From Strigamia acuminata (lineage: Eukaryota; Arthropoda; Chilopoda; Geophilomorpha; Linotaeniidae), in the NCBI GenBank assembly GCA_949358305.1, contig OX442314.1:11711060-11775059 (forward strand): DNA of 64,000 bases, given 5' to 3'. The position numbers and the translations under genes are program-made. This document shows positions 23,521 to 39,078 of this stretch, piece after piece. Under the pieces are notes generated by a model. The model made no database searches, had not been told where the DNA came from, and worked only from the letters and a program-made list of their open reading frames with translations. Within the stretch, counting starts at the first letter, position 1. Each line of letters begins with the position of its first letter.

Positions 23521-26004
23521 CGGACCAAGGGCCCCATAGAGGACGAAACAAATATTTTCTTGAATAAATGTACCAAAAATCCTATACTTGTATAAGTTTC
23601 ACATTAGCCCATTGACTTATTGCTATGCCACTGTCCACGGATGAGCTTATATAAAATAAAGCGTTTAAGACGAGAGTAAGACTAACCCTTGCTTTACTGA
23701 ATTACTCGTGTTGGTGTCTAGAAATGACCCGGTGGTTAGGCAGAGCGCACGCGCGGGTCGTAGGCAATCAGTCGCGCGCTCATCCATCATCCAAACTAGA
23801 TTAGGATGAAAAGCGCCGCCACGTGGAAATGGGAGATCTAGTCGTCCGACAAATGAGCGTCGAACCCAGGCTTTTGAGTCGAAATCATCCGATTATTAAA
23901 CACCCCGAGGGGGGAAACGTGCAAGAGACGATCCCCCTTTGCTCCGCTCTTGTTTAAAAGGGACGATGTTGGTCGATGTTGGTGAAGGTGATGGAGAAAG
24001 AAAGAAAGAAAAAAAGAGAGAGAGAGAAAGAGTTCATTGTGACTGACGAGTCAGTTTGTTTGCTTTGGAATTATTCTAATGACTACGGAGTCTGTTTAGG
24101 CGACCCCGTCAGCATGCGACTGTCAATTGAGTGAATCTCATTAGAAAATCAATTAGAATCAGGAGGAAACTGCGCAATTGGCATGAGCGACAACAAATGT
24201 CAATAACAAACTGCATGTAACTTGCAGGACTAACTTGCACCGATGAATAAAGGTGAGAAGCGAGAAAATATTCGTTTCGCAGTTTCAATCACGTTTTAGA
24301 GTGTTTACTAGCAATCGTCCATGCAGCATGCGTGGAATTTTGATTAAAAGTTTATTAAGAAATTGTAATACACTTTTTTCCGCATATTTGCATCTTAGTT
24401 TCAATTATGTTTTAGAATGTTTATTTTTGTGCTAAAGTTAGCAGTAGCGCCGTAGTAAACACTAAACTGACTCATTTTACTTTGTCTGATTAGAAATTTA
24501 CGAAATTTTAATTTGATTTCGTGCTTCGTTTTTGGTTTATAGGATGACGCCATTTTGTCTCGATCTATTAACGTTTTTACGACGGTTGATCGATCGATTA
24601 TTAGCTTTGTGAGTTGTAAAGATCGAAATTTATTGCATAACGTGTCGTAATATATCGTGAAAGAAATTAATTGTACTTTAACTAAGTTTACGACAGATTT
24701 TTTTTAAAAAGTTTTGTCAAAAAGTTCGTTGTTCATGTTAGGCTTATTTATATAACAATTTTATTTCTGCTTGTTGCTAATTTTTATGCAGATTCTTAGC
24801 AATCTGACACACGAAACAAATTTTTTCGTAGATTTCGTAAATCTCGTAATAGCCTTTTCTTACCTATTGTCCAAAATCCCGAATTTTATAACTTGTTGTA
24901 ACGTGTTGTTCTTGTTGTATCGGACGGATTCGTTGAATTGCTATTTACCACGTATCTGTCAATGGCTTATCTCTGCAAAAATAGTTAATTGAAATAAACA
25001 AAATGTACTGCTCTGAATTATTCATTTACCAGAATAAAATAACACTTAAAATTTTAAAAATTACGTTCGAGTTAAGCTGATCGAGCAACGTAAGGCAAGT
25101 CGCGCCCTCTATTGGCAAAAATATAAAACAAGTGTCAATCGTAGCTCATAGGTGGTGCTGCATGATATTGCGAGGCAAAATGAAATGAAATGAGTAAATT
25201 AATGAAAATAAATCTTTTGATAAAGGAGATACACACTTGTCGTCATTCATGACAAATTATTTTGTAATAAAATTGTTCAAAAACTAAATAATGATATTTT
25301 ACTTAACCTTTGAAGTGGGTACAACAATCGGTTCATGGTTCAACATCGGTACCACAACCAACATAATCAGAAAACAAAAGGCCTATCCACATACAGTGAA
25401 CAGAAGGAAATTAGGGACTTTAAAAATTTTTCTTAAATACATATTCTCAACGCAAATGATTTGAAGAATAAAAATTTATTTTCTAATTCAAAAAATATAT
25501 AAAAAGTAATAATTGTACAACAATATTCAAATTCACTCTGTTTTAGAAATATATAGATGTAGATATAGATATATATTATATAGATAAAAATTGACACAAT
25601 ATGTACCCACCAAGTACGCAATCCGGAATAAATATTTTGCCACTAGACGATGCTGTAATCGCGAGATAACAAACCGACAAGCGTCGTACTAGGAAATTGT
25701 TTAGGTACCGGTAATAGAACAATATTTTCCTTTTTTTAACATGTCAGAAAACAATAATTCCAACGGATTCTTGAATTTAAAAATATTTTGCAAATTTTGC
25801 CAAAATTAAAAGAAAACTTTTTTTTTTTGTTTTTTTTTTATAAAAAAAAAACAACGAGCAGAAATCCAATAAAAGAAATCTATGAGAAATATAAGAAATC
25901 TGTATGGTAAAGTATCCAACATTTAAAACGACAAAAAGCCGACATTAAACTTCACCTTTCTGGCAGATTCTCGACTGTTAGCAAGAAGATTTCCTCCTCC
26001 AAAA
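23521..26004. other. Intergenic DNA upstream of the macro-domain gene
   Basis: No gene is seen. There is a (GA)n-type run at about 23,995-24,033 and a TATAGA-rich run near 25,550-25,590. About 23,700-24,260 is GC-richer and may be regulatory. The last few hundred bases should hold the promoter of the gene starting at 26,005. Confidence 0.35.
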
Positions 26005-27372
26005 ATGAATTGCTTTCTCAGCTTCCAACCAAATAAAGGTACATATTTTATAATATACATCCGAGTAAATAAACACTAAATTCACTCAATATTTGCAGAC
26101 AGATACCTTCGTATGCCCATCGAAGAAAAACGACATTTGTACGCGTGTGGTGGGAAATTTGTTTTAGTCAAAGACGTGTCACCTTGGCCTTTTTATTACG
26201 ACAAATTGAAAGCCAATGGAAGTAATATTAAGACGCAATTTATTTATTCATGCCAATTTTGTAATCCAAAAATTCCTACTCGACTTAGAAGTGGAAATGA
26301 ATTTTCCACCACCAGTGAAGGAGTGTTCAGATAAGATAAAATGGGTGGCGAGAGAGAAATATCGCGGCAAGATCTCGCTCTGGCGCGGCGACATAACGTA
26401 CCTGGAAGTTGACGCGGTTGTTAACGCCGCTAACACGTCACTTATGGGTGGCGGTGGAGGTGAAAAGTAATTTTTATGTGCGTAGAATTGTGGTATTTAT
26501 GTGTCGGATTGTTTTTACAGTGGATGGCGCCATCCATGCGGGCGCTGGCGGGGAATTACAAGAGGAATGTGCAACTTTGAACGGGTGTGAACCGGGAGAT
26601 GCAAAAATAACTGGTGGTTATAGGTTACCTGCAAGATGTATGAATTGTTTGTTGGCGTAGGTTTATTGGATTTATTTAAGTTTCTTTGTATTTTTTTTAT
26701 AGATATTATTCATACGGTTGGTCCGACTAGTCACAAGCCGGAATTATTACACGCTTGTTATGAAAATAGTTTGAGAATCGCTAAAGCAAATGGTTTAAGG
26801 ACGATAGTAATTTATATTTTTGTTGTTTTATGTTTTTGATGGTTTATGTTGGTTTGTTTTGTGGTTTTAGGCATTTCCGTGCATCGCAACTGGAGTTTAT
26901 GGTATTTATTTGTGGTTTGGTTGTTTTGTTGTGTTTTGATGATGTTTTTTTTTAGGTTATCCGAATGAAGAAGCATGTAGAATAGCTCTGGAGACTGTGA
27001 GGAAGTGGTTTGATAGAGGATTCGTGGATTACGTATGTTGTTGGTGAAAAAATTCAATTTTTTACGTTAAAAATTCAATTTTTACGTGGAAAATTCAATG
27101 CAATGAAATACAGGCCTGGAAACCTTACACTCATATTCTAAAAAAAATATTTGGTAGCCTTAATACTTATTCTGTTTAGGTGGACCGCATAATCTTTTGT
27201 GTTTTTTTGGAATCAGACATGAGATTGTACGAAAGAAATATCCCAACTTTTTTCCCAAATCTTCCGCCCGCACCGCCTGCGCCACTTCCTGCTGCAGGTT
27301 GAATCGTATTTTATTTGACTATTTAAATCTATTAACTCCATACTTCCATCAATTGCAGAAGAAGCAGCCTAA
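26005..27372 (+). CDS. MacroD-type macro-domain protein, mono-ADP-ribosyl hydrolase
   Basis: Nine exons read as 26,005-26,038, 26,099-26,221, 26,289-26,459, 26,521-26,637, 26,703-26,806, 26,871-26,901, 26,956-27,032, 27,180-27,297 and 27,359-27,372; they give 262 residues with every frame consistent. Members of this family remove mono-ADP-ribose from acidic residues of proteins and hydrolyse O-acetyl-ADP-ribose. The macro fold spans about residues 75-250. Seen: the ADP-ribose loop with [18 protein letters not shown], then [17 protein letters not shown], and the second binding loop [13 protein letters not shown] preceding [17 protein letters not shown] segment matches the helical extension of MACROD1/2. 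The tail is Pro/Ala-rich. No clear mitochondrial presequence is visible. The next gene on the same strand starts about 450 bp downstream. The family call is firm; whether it is closer to MACROD1 or MACROD2 is open. Confidence 0.92.
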
Positions 27373-27818
27373 AAACGAATCGTCCACCGCTCTCTATATT
27401 ATCTCAAGCAAAATTCGTAGTTTTTAAATACAATATTAAATTCACACTTCTACTTACGAAACAATATCAATTAGCTTGTAAAATATACTATTTAATGTGA
27501 AAATAAAGTGATTATCCCATGATTTTAAACACCACGATAATTTTCTTTCACAAAATAAAAAATAAAAAGCCCGAGATAATTAAAACGTGTTGAATAAACT
27601 ATAAATAAAAATAAAAAAAATCTAAAGAATTTTCACATTTTTTACGGACTTTTCTGTATATTTTCGGCTTGGCTTAGTGTATTAATCGATATAAGCCGTT
27701 ATCGACCGCAAATTGTACTCAATTTTGGGCATGCGCATTGGCTTTACTGCACGGCCTGTCTCCATTCTGAAATCTCTCAATTCCCATTTTTTTACTGTGT
27801 AAATTACAATTTACAGAG

Positions 27819-29175
27819 ATGATATGGCTGTTTAGGACTTTACTTTTGTTTTTAATTTGTGCTGGTACGTTTCGCTCGAATATTTTCACTTATTACGACG
27901 TAATACTACTGCATTTTTAATTTTCATCTTTTTAAGCTTTTTTCCCGAAAAGTAGGACCCAAGAATCCACTGTTTCAACGACAACTAGTGAAGACGATGT
28001 CGAAGAACCGACCTCAACTGACCCAGAAGAAGAAACCGCATCCGTAAGGTCAATTATCTCATTATCTAGGCTCATTAATCGATTTTAATGCAAATAGACC
28101 AGCAAATTGACTACCACGGAAGCAGCATTTGGTAAAATCTTAATTATTTTAAATTATTAAACGTGTAAATTGATTTTTCGGTGTGATTTTAGACGCGTCT
28201 GACCAACACAGTGCAACTGAATCTGGCCCTGAAGAATCTTACCTTGTCAGAGATCCAGATAATGATTCTAAAATCTGTTTAGCGCTTCAGTTCGAGGGCG
28301 GATTTGCTATTTTTTATCCAGATAAAGATGGAAAAGAATTGGTAAAATATATTTTTTAAAGCTATCAAACATTTTATACCTAAAATACGCCGCTATGTTG
28401 ATAGAAAAGCGACCCGTCGACATCGAATGGATTTGATTACGATGGTACATGTGAAATCGAAAAGGAAACTCACAGTATTACATTACAATGGCTCGGATAT
28501 AATTTCACCCTGATAATAAACAAAGTAAAAATCCAGTTAATTCATAACAAAAAAATCGTAGTTTACAATTAAAATTTTGAAATTAATTGTGTTTTAGACT
28601 ACTTCTGGCGACGAATGGCGTGTAAAGAGCATGGAACTTAAATTCAACCCGCAAAACGTTTTCGAGGCACCGGACGAACGTAATATTTATCCAAAAGAAA
28701 AATAAAATTAGAATTTAAAATTTTTATTTATTCAAAATTTATTTAGCATCGTTGGCGACACTTTCAGCAGACACGGAAACACTCAAGATGTTTACGGCTC
28801 CATTAGATCAAAGTCTCTCTTGCATTCCAAGCAAACCGATTATATTGTACACGAGTGACGACACTCCGGCCGCTTTTGTGGCGATTCACCAACTGCGATT
28901 GCAAGCATTCGACGTTGGACACGAATTCGAATCTGGTAAATTAATTTAATAAAATTATGAAATATCAATTGACGATTTATTTGTATATTTTTTATTTTTC
29001 AGACAGTCCTTGCGTCGAGCCAGTTGCGAAAAGGGAATCATATCAAAGCGATACAGCGCCAATTGCTGTGGGCAGCACTCTCGCTGTTTTAACATTGGGC
29101 GTCATTATAGGTTACGCGATCTACAGATCATTAGTAAATAAAAAAGTCGATTACGGCAACATTCAAGGTGAATAA
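27819..29175 (+). CDS. LAMP-family lysosome-associated membrane glycoprotein
   Basis: Eight exons (27,819-27,864, 27,937-28,043, 28,098-28,131, 28,193-28,341, 28,405-28,524, 28,598-28,679, 28,747-28,935, 29,003-29,175) give 299 residues. Order: a signal peptide (MIWLFRTLLLFLICAAFF), a Ser/Thr/Glu-rich stalk to about residue 85, one LAMP luminal domain with four cysteines (SKICLA, DGTCEI, LSCIP, DSPCVE) placed as the two disulphide pairs of the family, a transmembrane helix (VGSTLAVLTLGVIIGYAIY) and a 16-residue cytosolic tail. The tail has YGNI, a YxxPhi sorting signal for AP complexes and lysosomal targeting. N-glycosylation sequons occur, for example NFT. It has one luminal domain, unlike LAMP1/2, so it resembles CD68/LAMP5-type or the arthropod single-domain members. 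Expected role: lysosomal membrane protection and trafficking. Confidence 0.88.
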
Positions 29176-30607
29176 AAATATCAAATGCAATTGTTTTTAA
29201 ACAGTATTAAATAATTAATCAGGAAAAATAAGAGCAAAATTGTGAATTTTAAAACGAGACAATACTGTTATTGTTATTATTATTTATTCCTACTGGATGA
29301 ATTTCAGAAATTCTTGTTAATTACTTGTAATATTTCTCCGAAATGTGAGCTGTGCCTGTTGTCTGTGTCAAGGATTTTGAGAAATACGAAATATCCGTGT
29401 AAATTATTAGATTCGCATCGTAGAATTTTAGATTCGTACGTATAAAAATAGTTCGTGTAGTAAATTTCCAACTCGTCTTATCAGACTGGTCTTCCAAGTC
29501 ATTCATCAGTGGATTAGCTCTGACAAATGTATTCGCACGAATTTATAGATTCACTCTTTTAAGTTTTTAAAAGATTTAAAACAAAAAATTGATGTAAATT
29601 TGTTAACGGAAAGAACAAAAGAAAAATCGTTACTTAATAGTGAATAAAAATAAAATTGTAACTTTACAAATTATAAACCTCATGATTTCATTCTCATTTA
29701 TTACTGAAAAATATTTGGCTGCCGAACATAAAGAAACAAAAAAATCAAATAGTTTTACAGGAATGTATTCTGCTTATCAAAAGCATTAAAATGACAACCG
29801 TCACCTGCATTTTATCGTATTAAAACTCTACAAGCTGCTGTAGTAGGTCTAGAAAATCGCCTACACCTGATGAAACAGTTAACAATTATACAAAATATAT
29901 ATGTAACCATTTTTGATATGAATAATTCAGTACTAACACTCCTAAATGTTTTCTACTTAAGGCCAATTTGTACCAATAAAAAAATCACTGCACAGTGTTA
30001 ATAAAAATCCATTAAATATTTAACTAACGACACGGTGCATCTATACATTATTATTAATTCTAAATACTCAAATTTTTGGCATAAAAATCAGTGTATTTAA
30101 AAATCTCGTGGGTAGTTCGCTCAATTATGCCGTCAAACACCGTTATTACATCTCCGATGCAAGTAGATAATACAAGATTACAATATAAACAAATTTTCTA
30201 AATATTCGTGTATAATAATATGCTTGTATAAAATTTACTCGTTTCTTTCGTACTATACAACTGTCTTCAAATTTGTCTTCACAAATTAAGTAGTCTGTCA
30301 CAATTTAATCAATAAAAAAATCAACAAAAACTGATCAGTTTGGACGGAACATGATCTGTACGCGTACAATCAAAACATGATTGCGATTTAAAACAAAAAC
30401 AAAATAGGAAATTTGTTTATAATAACAATAATAATAATAATAAAGATATTCACAATTAAAAACTCTTCTTTCCGATAGAAATCTCATCTCTTTTTTTTTA
30501 CTTTAAATTAAATAAAGTAAAAATTACGCTTGTAAAGTTTTAAAAAATAAAAACAAATCAGAGAAAAGAAATTCAAGAGAAAAACTATCCGGTTTTCAAC
30601 CGGAATT
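29176..30607. other. 3' flank shared by convergent LAMP (+) and PAK (-) genes
   Basis: No coding exon is seen. AATAAA-type signals occur on both strands (plus strand near 29,643; minus-strand complements near 29,695), consistent with the 3' UTRs of the two converging genes. An (AAT)n run lies near 30,425-30,445. Confidence 0.5.
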
Positions 30608-33590
<2,983 letters not shown>

Positions 33591-34357
33591 TCTTTCCTAA
33601 AAAAAACAACAACAATAAATTAATTATTCAATTAATTAATTAACAAAATTTAATTAACTTATCCACGCTTTCTCAATCCAAATTAAATACATTAAACAAA
33701 CCGAACTATTTTTGCGCTAGGTACAAACAAAGTGTCCGTTACACACATGAAGGGAGAGAAAGAGCAATCTGCGTAATATCAAATTACAGCCAGTTAGAAA
33801 TGCGCACTTGCATTCCACAACTGTTTTCTGTGTCAAGTCACACAAAACTGAATAAAACATCAAAAATCAGACAAAAAAATGTACATATTTTTATTTAAAT
33901 TATTTTTTCCAAAATCCAACGTCAAAACCATGTCGCCAAACACGCAAAACTATAAATTTTATATCGAAAAATTGTTAACACTGGTCTTCCTTGATCCTGT
34001 CATTAGGTTATAATGGTTTAATTGACCACTTGAAATGTGAATTTCCGCCATAAAAATCTCTTGTATGGGAATTTTTTATTGTTGTTATTATTTTTATTTC
34101 ATTAAATCCAAGACGAAAATAATTCAAATTTTTTTTTTCTCTGGACAATAAACAACAATGGAATAGTTTGACAAATCAAGTGCAATGGCTCCTGGCACGT
34201 ATGCACGATTGGAATGCGATGTAATGTTGAAGTTGAGCAGACTCCAAACGGTTCATTTTAACCAAAATCTTCGTTTGTTTAATTTTATTTTCTGACGTAT
34301 ATTTAATTTTAAGTAAAGGAAACGGTTATCTATAGTGAATACGTAACGGTACTTACC

Positions 34358-34440
34358 TAAATGTGAAAGTTTAGAGTAAAAAAAAGCATCAAATATCCCT
34401 TTTGACGAAAACTCTCGCTTCACTTTGCAGCCGCCATGTT
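34358..34440 (-). promoter_or_regulatory. Non-coding 5' exon and start region of the PAK gene
   Basis: On the minus strand an exon-like segment ends at about 34,357 with a strong donor (AG|GTAAGT), and the coding exon begins after an acceptor at 33,597-33,598. The segment includes ACATGGCGGCTG, a YY1/Pho-like word whose ATG opens a five-codon upstream frame. The transcription start is inferred to lie near 34,440 or somewhat beyond; the 5' end is not defined by sequence. Confidence 0.5.
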
Positions 34441-34643
34441 TACATCCGGGCTTTTAGGGCAGGTGCGCCGTTTCGTGATTAAGGGTAGAGTAAGAGGTGA
34501 CAGAGATAGTTGGGAATGCAGACAACACAATGATGGGAAAGAATTTGGACATTTTTTCCAAATAAACATTTTTTAATAAATAATAAACAAACAAATAAAT
34601 GTAAAATAAAACTGAGTCTTTCAGTTTAGTCGAAATAAATAAA

Positions 34644-37224
34644 TTAATTTGTAATTTCATCGGCGCTCTCTTGGGAATTATCAACTTTGCGTTGCTTCGC
34701 TTCTGGCTCTAATTTAAATAATAATAATAAAAATAATTGTAAAAAAATTAAAATTAATTTACATATTTTTTTTAATTTAAAGAAATTTTTTTGTTGTACC
34801 TTCAACTCGTTGACCGGCTTCACTTTTCCTCGTTTTTAATGCTTTGCACGTATTTTCCCAATCATGATAATTGCTCGGAAGTAATTTCTGAGGCACTTTT
34901 TCATCGCCAATTGGAGTTGCAAAAAGAGCGTGAAACCAGGGGTCAAAACGCACCAAGTTATCACGTAACCAATTACTTTGACTTCGTTTAAGCACAATCT
35001 GTTAACAATTTTGTGAATTTTAATTGAATAAATTGAATGAAAACTAAAAAATTGCAGAGAAATTATTACCCTGTGCACAGGATGATCAGTAATTTGTCCA
35101 TCAGTCAAATCCACCGGTTGTTTTTTGTCATAAACTGGTGTTTTGCACACAATTCCATGTCGCGGTTTGATGGCCCCTTCGTACATGATCGGCTGCTTCT
35201 TGACACGTATTTGCAGAAACCTTCCGAAACAACGAATCGCCACTAAAGATTGGAATGACACCTCGACACTTATCATTTTACTCGGTGAATTATCGCTAAA
35301 GTATTCAAATTCGTATATGAAATTTCTGTAAAATAAAAAATTCAAATTAAATTCAAATTCTGCAATTTTAAAATTGCATAAATTGCGATAAATCGAATAC
35401 CTTTTGGAAAAAACAACTTTCAGTTTATTTCGTGTTCTGCCATTCGTATGATAATGAGCTTCAACCTTGATAAAAACAAATAATTTGCATTATTTTAACT
35501 ATAGATTTAAATAAATTAAAATAATATAAAATAAAACACCTGAAACGAGCCAATTGTTAACGTTTTCATTTCAAAATGTTTTGGCTTATATTCCTTCGCA
35601 TTCACTTTTCCCATTTGAAAATCAGTAATCACAATCGGTGGAATCACAGAACAAACTATAAAATATAAAATCTAAAAACAAAGTACTAAAATAAAAATAA
35701 ATTCATTCATTCCTCACCTTTTGAATTTGAACGATCTTTTTCGCTCATAGGTAAAAGACACAGCAAAGTAGTCGCGTTTTCATCATCCGATTTAACCGCT
35801 TTTTGCTTTTCAACATTCGAATGTGTTTGACTGTCAGTTGACACCTCCAATTCCTTCCCACTGTCCGTCTTCCGCTCTTCAATCGCCTTTTCGTGACTCC
35901 GCTTCTTGCTTTTTCCGCTTTTATTCCCACAAGCAGCATTCCGATGCGCCAATCTCTGTTTGTTCCTCTCCTCGATCATTTCTCGCACCGTCACGTATCT
36001 TTTCGGAGTGCGTGGTGCAGTTGGATAATACGTGTGAACCGCTGTAAACGGCAAATTTTTGTTCATAGCAATGAAGTACAAAGACGCCGCATTGTCAGAC
36101 CGAACGGGCAACACTTGAAATGGAATCAAAGACGGTGCAGTTGGCACTGAAGCTGCCGTCGAAGCGTCTTCGGGGTTGATGTAATGCGTGCAAGAAATGC
36201 ATTTGGCAAACTTAAGCGGTTCAATATCGTAACAGCACAATTCCAAGGGCTTGAAATTAGGAACTTCTCGACTAGGAGCGGGATATTTTGACACAGGCGC
36301 ATCTTTGGGTGCATCTTTCGGTGCAGCTGGGGGTGTGTGAGTCACTCTTGTGGACTCTGGAGGTTCTACAATTGGAGGTTGAAAGAATGGCGACGGGGTG
36401 ACCAGTTCACTGTACGAAGATGAGGGAGTTGAAGTAAGTAGTGATGAGAGTATAGAAGGAGTTTGGGGAGTTTCAGGAGGGTACCAGGAGGAGCAAAAGG
36501 GATTATTTGGCGTGTAATTAGAGTAATCTGTATTTGGATTAATAAATGACGGCTGTTGTGTGTTTAGTGTGTTATTGGTGATTGGAAATTGAAGATACGG
36601 ATTATCATTGCTCGTCTGTTGGTATTTTGAATTCCACGGATTATCATTGCTCGTCTGTTGGTATTTTGAATTCCACGGATTTGTTTGGTAGTCGGATTCG
36701 CACCAGGTGTAAAGCGGGCTGGAGGAATAGTTTGGGATTTTGAATCCAGTTTTAGGTGCGCCGTAAAAATTGTCATTTATGTTCCAATTGGTGTAAGCTT
36801 CTTTGACAGCATCGCACCGGTTTCCGAAGGCGGGACGGCCGAATGCTTCCGCGAAATTACGCAGACCAGATGTTGCTTGATAGGAAGTGTAGTCTTCGAT
36901 CGCAGTGTGTTGTTGTTGGGTTGACATGAAGTCTTCATTTTCTAGGAGATTAAAAATGGCTTCATGGGTTATGCTGTTTAATTCGGTTGAATGGATGAGT
37001 GAGTCGGGGTCCGAGTCGGGGAGAATTGAATGAATGAAGTCTTCTTCAGGAGCGTCGGGGTTGAAGTTTAGGTAGCGGAAAATGTCGTAGTCGCTTTCTT
37101 GTTTGGACGGCGTGCTCTGTTCGTATTAAATAAAATATTGGTTTTTAAGTCGGAGTTTAATTTACATATTTCTATTTAAATTATCATAAGTTTTTAGTGA
37201 GTATTTAAGTTAAGTTACCTGCAT
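34644..37224 (-). CDS. Unrecognised 701-residue protein with Lys-rich linker and conserved-looking C-terminal module
   Basis: Seven exons on the minus strand (37,224-37,219, 37,116-35,718, 35,655-35,540, 35,465-35,401, 35,325-35,070, 34,998-34,800, 34,708-34,644) join in frame. The first exon codes only for Met-Gln. Residues 1-60 are acidic; 60-300 are Asn/Gln/Ser/Pro-rich and contain a perfect 13-residue tandem duplication (NPWNSKYQQTSND). Residues about 400-440 are basic (KSGKSKKRSHEK). From about residue 470 a dense, non-repetitive segment follows (ITDFQMGKVNAKEY, FEYFSDNSPSKMISVEV, CFGRFLQIRVKKQP, IKPRHGIVCKTPVYDKKQP, NWLRDNLVRFDPWFHALF), alternating in a beta-sheet-like manner. The layout (disordered activation-like region, basic patch, globular C-terminus) would suit a nuclear regulator, but I do not recognise the family and assign no function. 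It lies in a same-strand row with its neighbours. Confidence 0.8.
36601..36678. repeat. Perfect 39-bp tandem duplication inside a coding exon
   Basis: Two identical 39-bp units at 36,601-36,639 and 36,640-36,678 each encode 13 residues. The lack of any mismatch suggests a recent event. It keeps the reading frame of the minus-strand gene. Confidence 0.95.
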
Positions 37225-37830
37225 TTTCAATTACCATACCGTTGAATCGTTTACATAGGACTAAACGTGTCGATTTGGTGTAGCAAATGTGAGAGACTAA
37301 ATTTTATCATTTTCGGATTTGCATATTAGATGTCAAGGTTTGCAATTTTCATTTTTACAGATAATGGTGTCTTTATTAATTAATCGCGAGGATTTAAAGG
37401 AAATAAAATATTTATTTGTCAGAAAATTTAAATAATAAATAGCATAAAAATAAAAATAAAAATAGTAAAAATAATTCAACTGAGAAGTGAGAGACGTCAT
37501 GTGACAATTAAAAATAAAAATCCAAATCGACGTTATCTCACTGCTTTTAAGGAATTCAATAGTTTTTATTACATATATATATTAATTTATATATATAAAA
37601 CAAAAACAGAAAATTTAAATTTAAAAAACGGTTTGTGTTTGTGGGGATCGCGGATCATCTTTCCATTGAATCTGCGACCGATTTTCTCCAAAACTCGACC
37701 TCGATTTCGCCGTATTTTCCAACTTCGGTAGTGTTTTTTCACTCCACGATTGACTGGTCAAACTTTTTATCTAACAAAAAGTTTTAATTTTCAATTAAAA
37801 TCGACTCAAAGTTGTAAAAAAAAAAACTTG

Positions 37831-38730
37831 TCAAACTCTTGTAAGCAATTGATTTTTTCTGATAGTAAGTTCTCTTTCCTGCACAGCAAGGTTCTGCTCC
37901 CGAAGATTCAATTCCGTCCTCAGACGAGCAGCTTCACCAATTTCGCCGCCATAGTTGGAAGCAACAGATAAAATGCTGGAAAATTTGACCTGAGGACGAC
38001 GATGTTCTGTATCGTCTCCAGCTCCTTGAATTAATTTAAAAAAAAAAAAAAATTTGCGCATTTTTCCCCAAAAATAACAAATAATAATTTACGGGGTCGG
38101 TCATAAACCAAAGGCGATGACCACTTCGGTTTGTTCGTAGGAGTTGAGTTGTTGTAATTCGGAGTGGAAGTGAAGCAAGGACGACAATTGACAGACGTAT
38201 CCATTGAGGGATTCGGAGTGGAAGTGAAGCAAGGACGGCAATTGACAGAAGTATCCATTGAGGGATTCGGATTAGTTGGAATCGAAGGAGTTTCATTTTT
38301 CGTGTTCAAATTGTCGATTGTCTGAATAAAGAAAACATAATTGCAACATTTTAATTGGTGCATTAGTGATGGAATAAATACTTTATTCAATGTGTGAAGT
38401 CTTTGTCCAAGTGCTGCTAATTTCTGGTCTGTGTTGCATTCTATTTGAGCCAAACGATTATGCAAACTTCTCATCTCTCTTTCCAAATTAGAAATATCTG
38501 CTCCCTTAAATATCAATTTTCTTTTTTAAATATAAGTAATTCGGCTTTTAATTAAGATATAAAAGTGCATACGATTTCATCTGTATCGTGAGATGCATAA
38601 AGTCCAACTCCAACACATGATTTTGTCCGTTTCGGTAAAAATTTCTTATCCACAACTTTAAAATTTAAGAAAAATAACAATTTTCGAGTTTAGGGTAAAC
38701 TTAGATTTAGTACTTACTGGCCGAACTCAT
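37831..38730 (-). CDS. Unrecognised 213-residue coiled-coil protein
   Basis: Five exons on the minus strand (38,730-38,718, 38,655-38,573, 38,504-38,382, 38,321-38,093, 38,024-37,831) join in frame. Residues about 33-80 form a heptad-like helix (ISNLEREMRSLHNRLAQIE onward), and the last about 45 residues another (EAARLRTELNLREQNL onward). Between them is a Pro/Ser/Thr/Asn-rich linker with an 18-residue tandem duplication that contains a CRPC pair in each copy. There is no signal peptide or membrane segment. The two coiled coils suggest oligomerisation or a scaffold role; no family is recognised. Its start codon is about 350 bp downstream of the PSME4 stop, on the same strand. Confidence 0.75.
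38157..38264. repeat. 54-bp tandem duplication inside a coding exon
   Basis: Units 38,157-38,210 and 38,211-38,264 differ at two positions and each encode 18 residues including CRPC. In frame with the minus-strand gene. Confidence 0.9.
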
Positions 38731-39078
38731 ATTGAGGCTTCGAAATATGAAAATAAAACACGATTTAATCCGAATTCATTTTGTTCTACCAAACAATCGC
38801 ACGAGAACGAGAACAACAAAAGCACAAAAGCATTTGCGAGTTAATTTATATACGAGAATAAAACTTTATTGCCTCATTTTTGTATTTCAAACAATAATAA
38901 AAATTACACAGTTATTTTAATTCCTATGAAATTTATTTTACGTATGCTGAAAAAATTAACAAGAAAAAAATAGTAAATCCCCCTGATTACAATAATACAT
39001 TTTTGTTTTCCAAAACCGGTGATTTTTTTGTGTTTTATAATCTGCAATTTTCAATTTTACATCAATAATTTATTGTCA

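Noticed and set aside
26222-26288. Apparent frameshift in the macro-domain gene
   Set aside because: A 67-bp GT..AG intron joins the two frames exactly, so the gene is intact.
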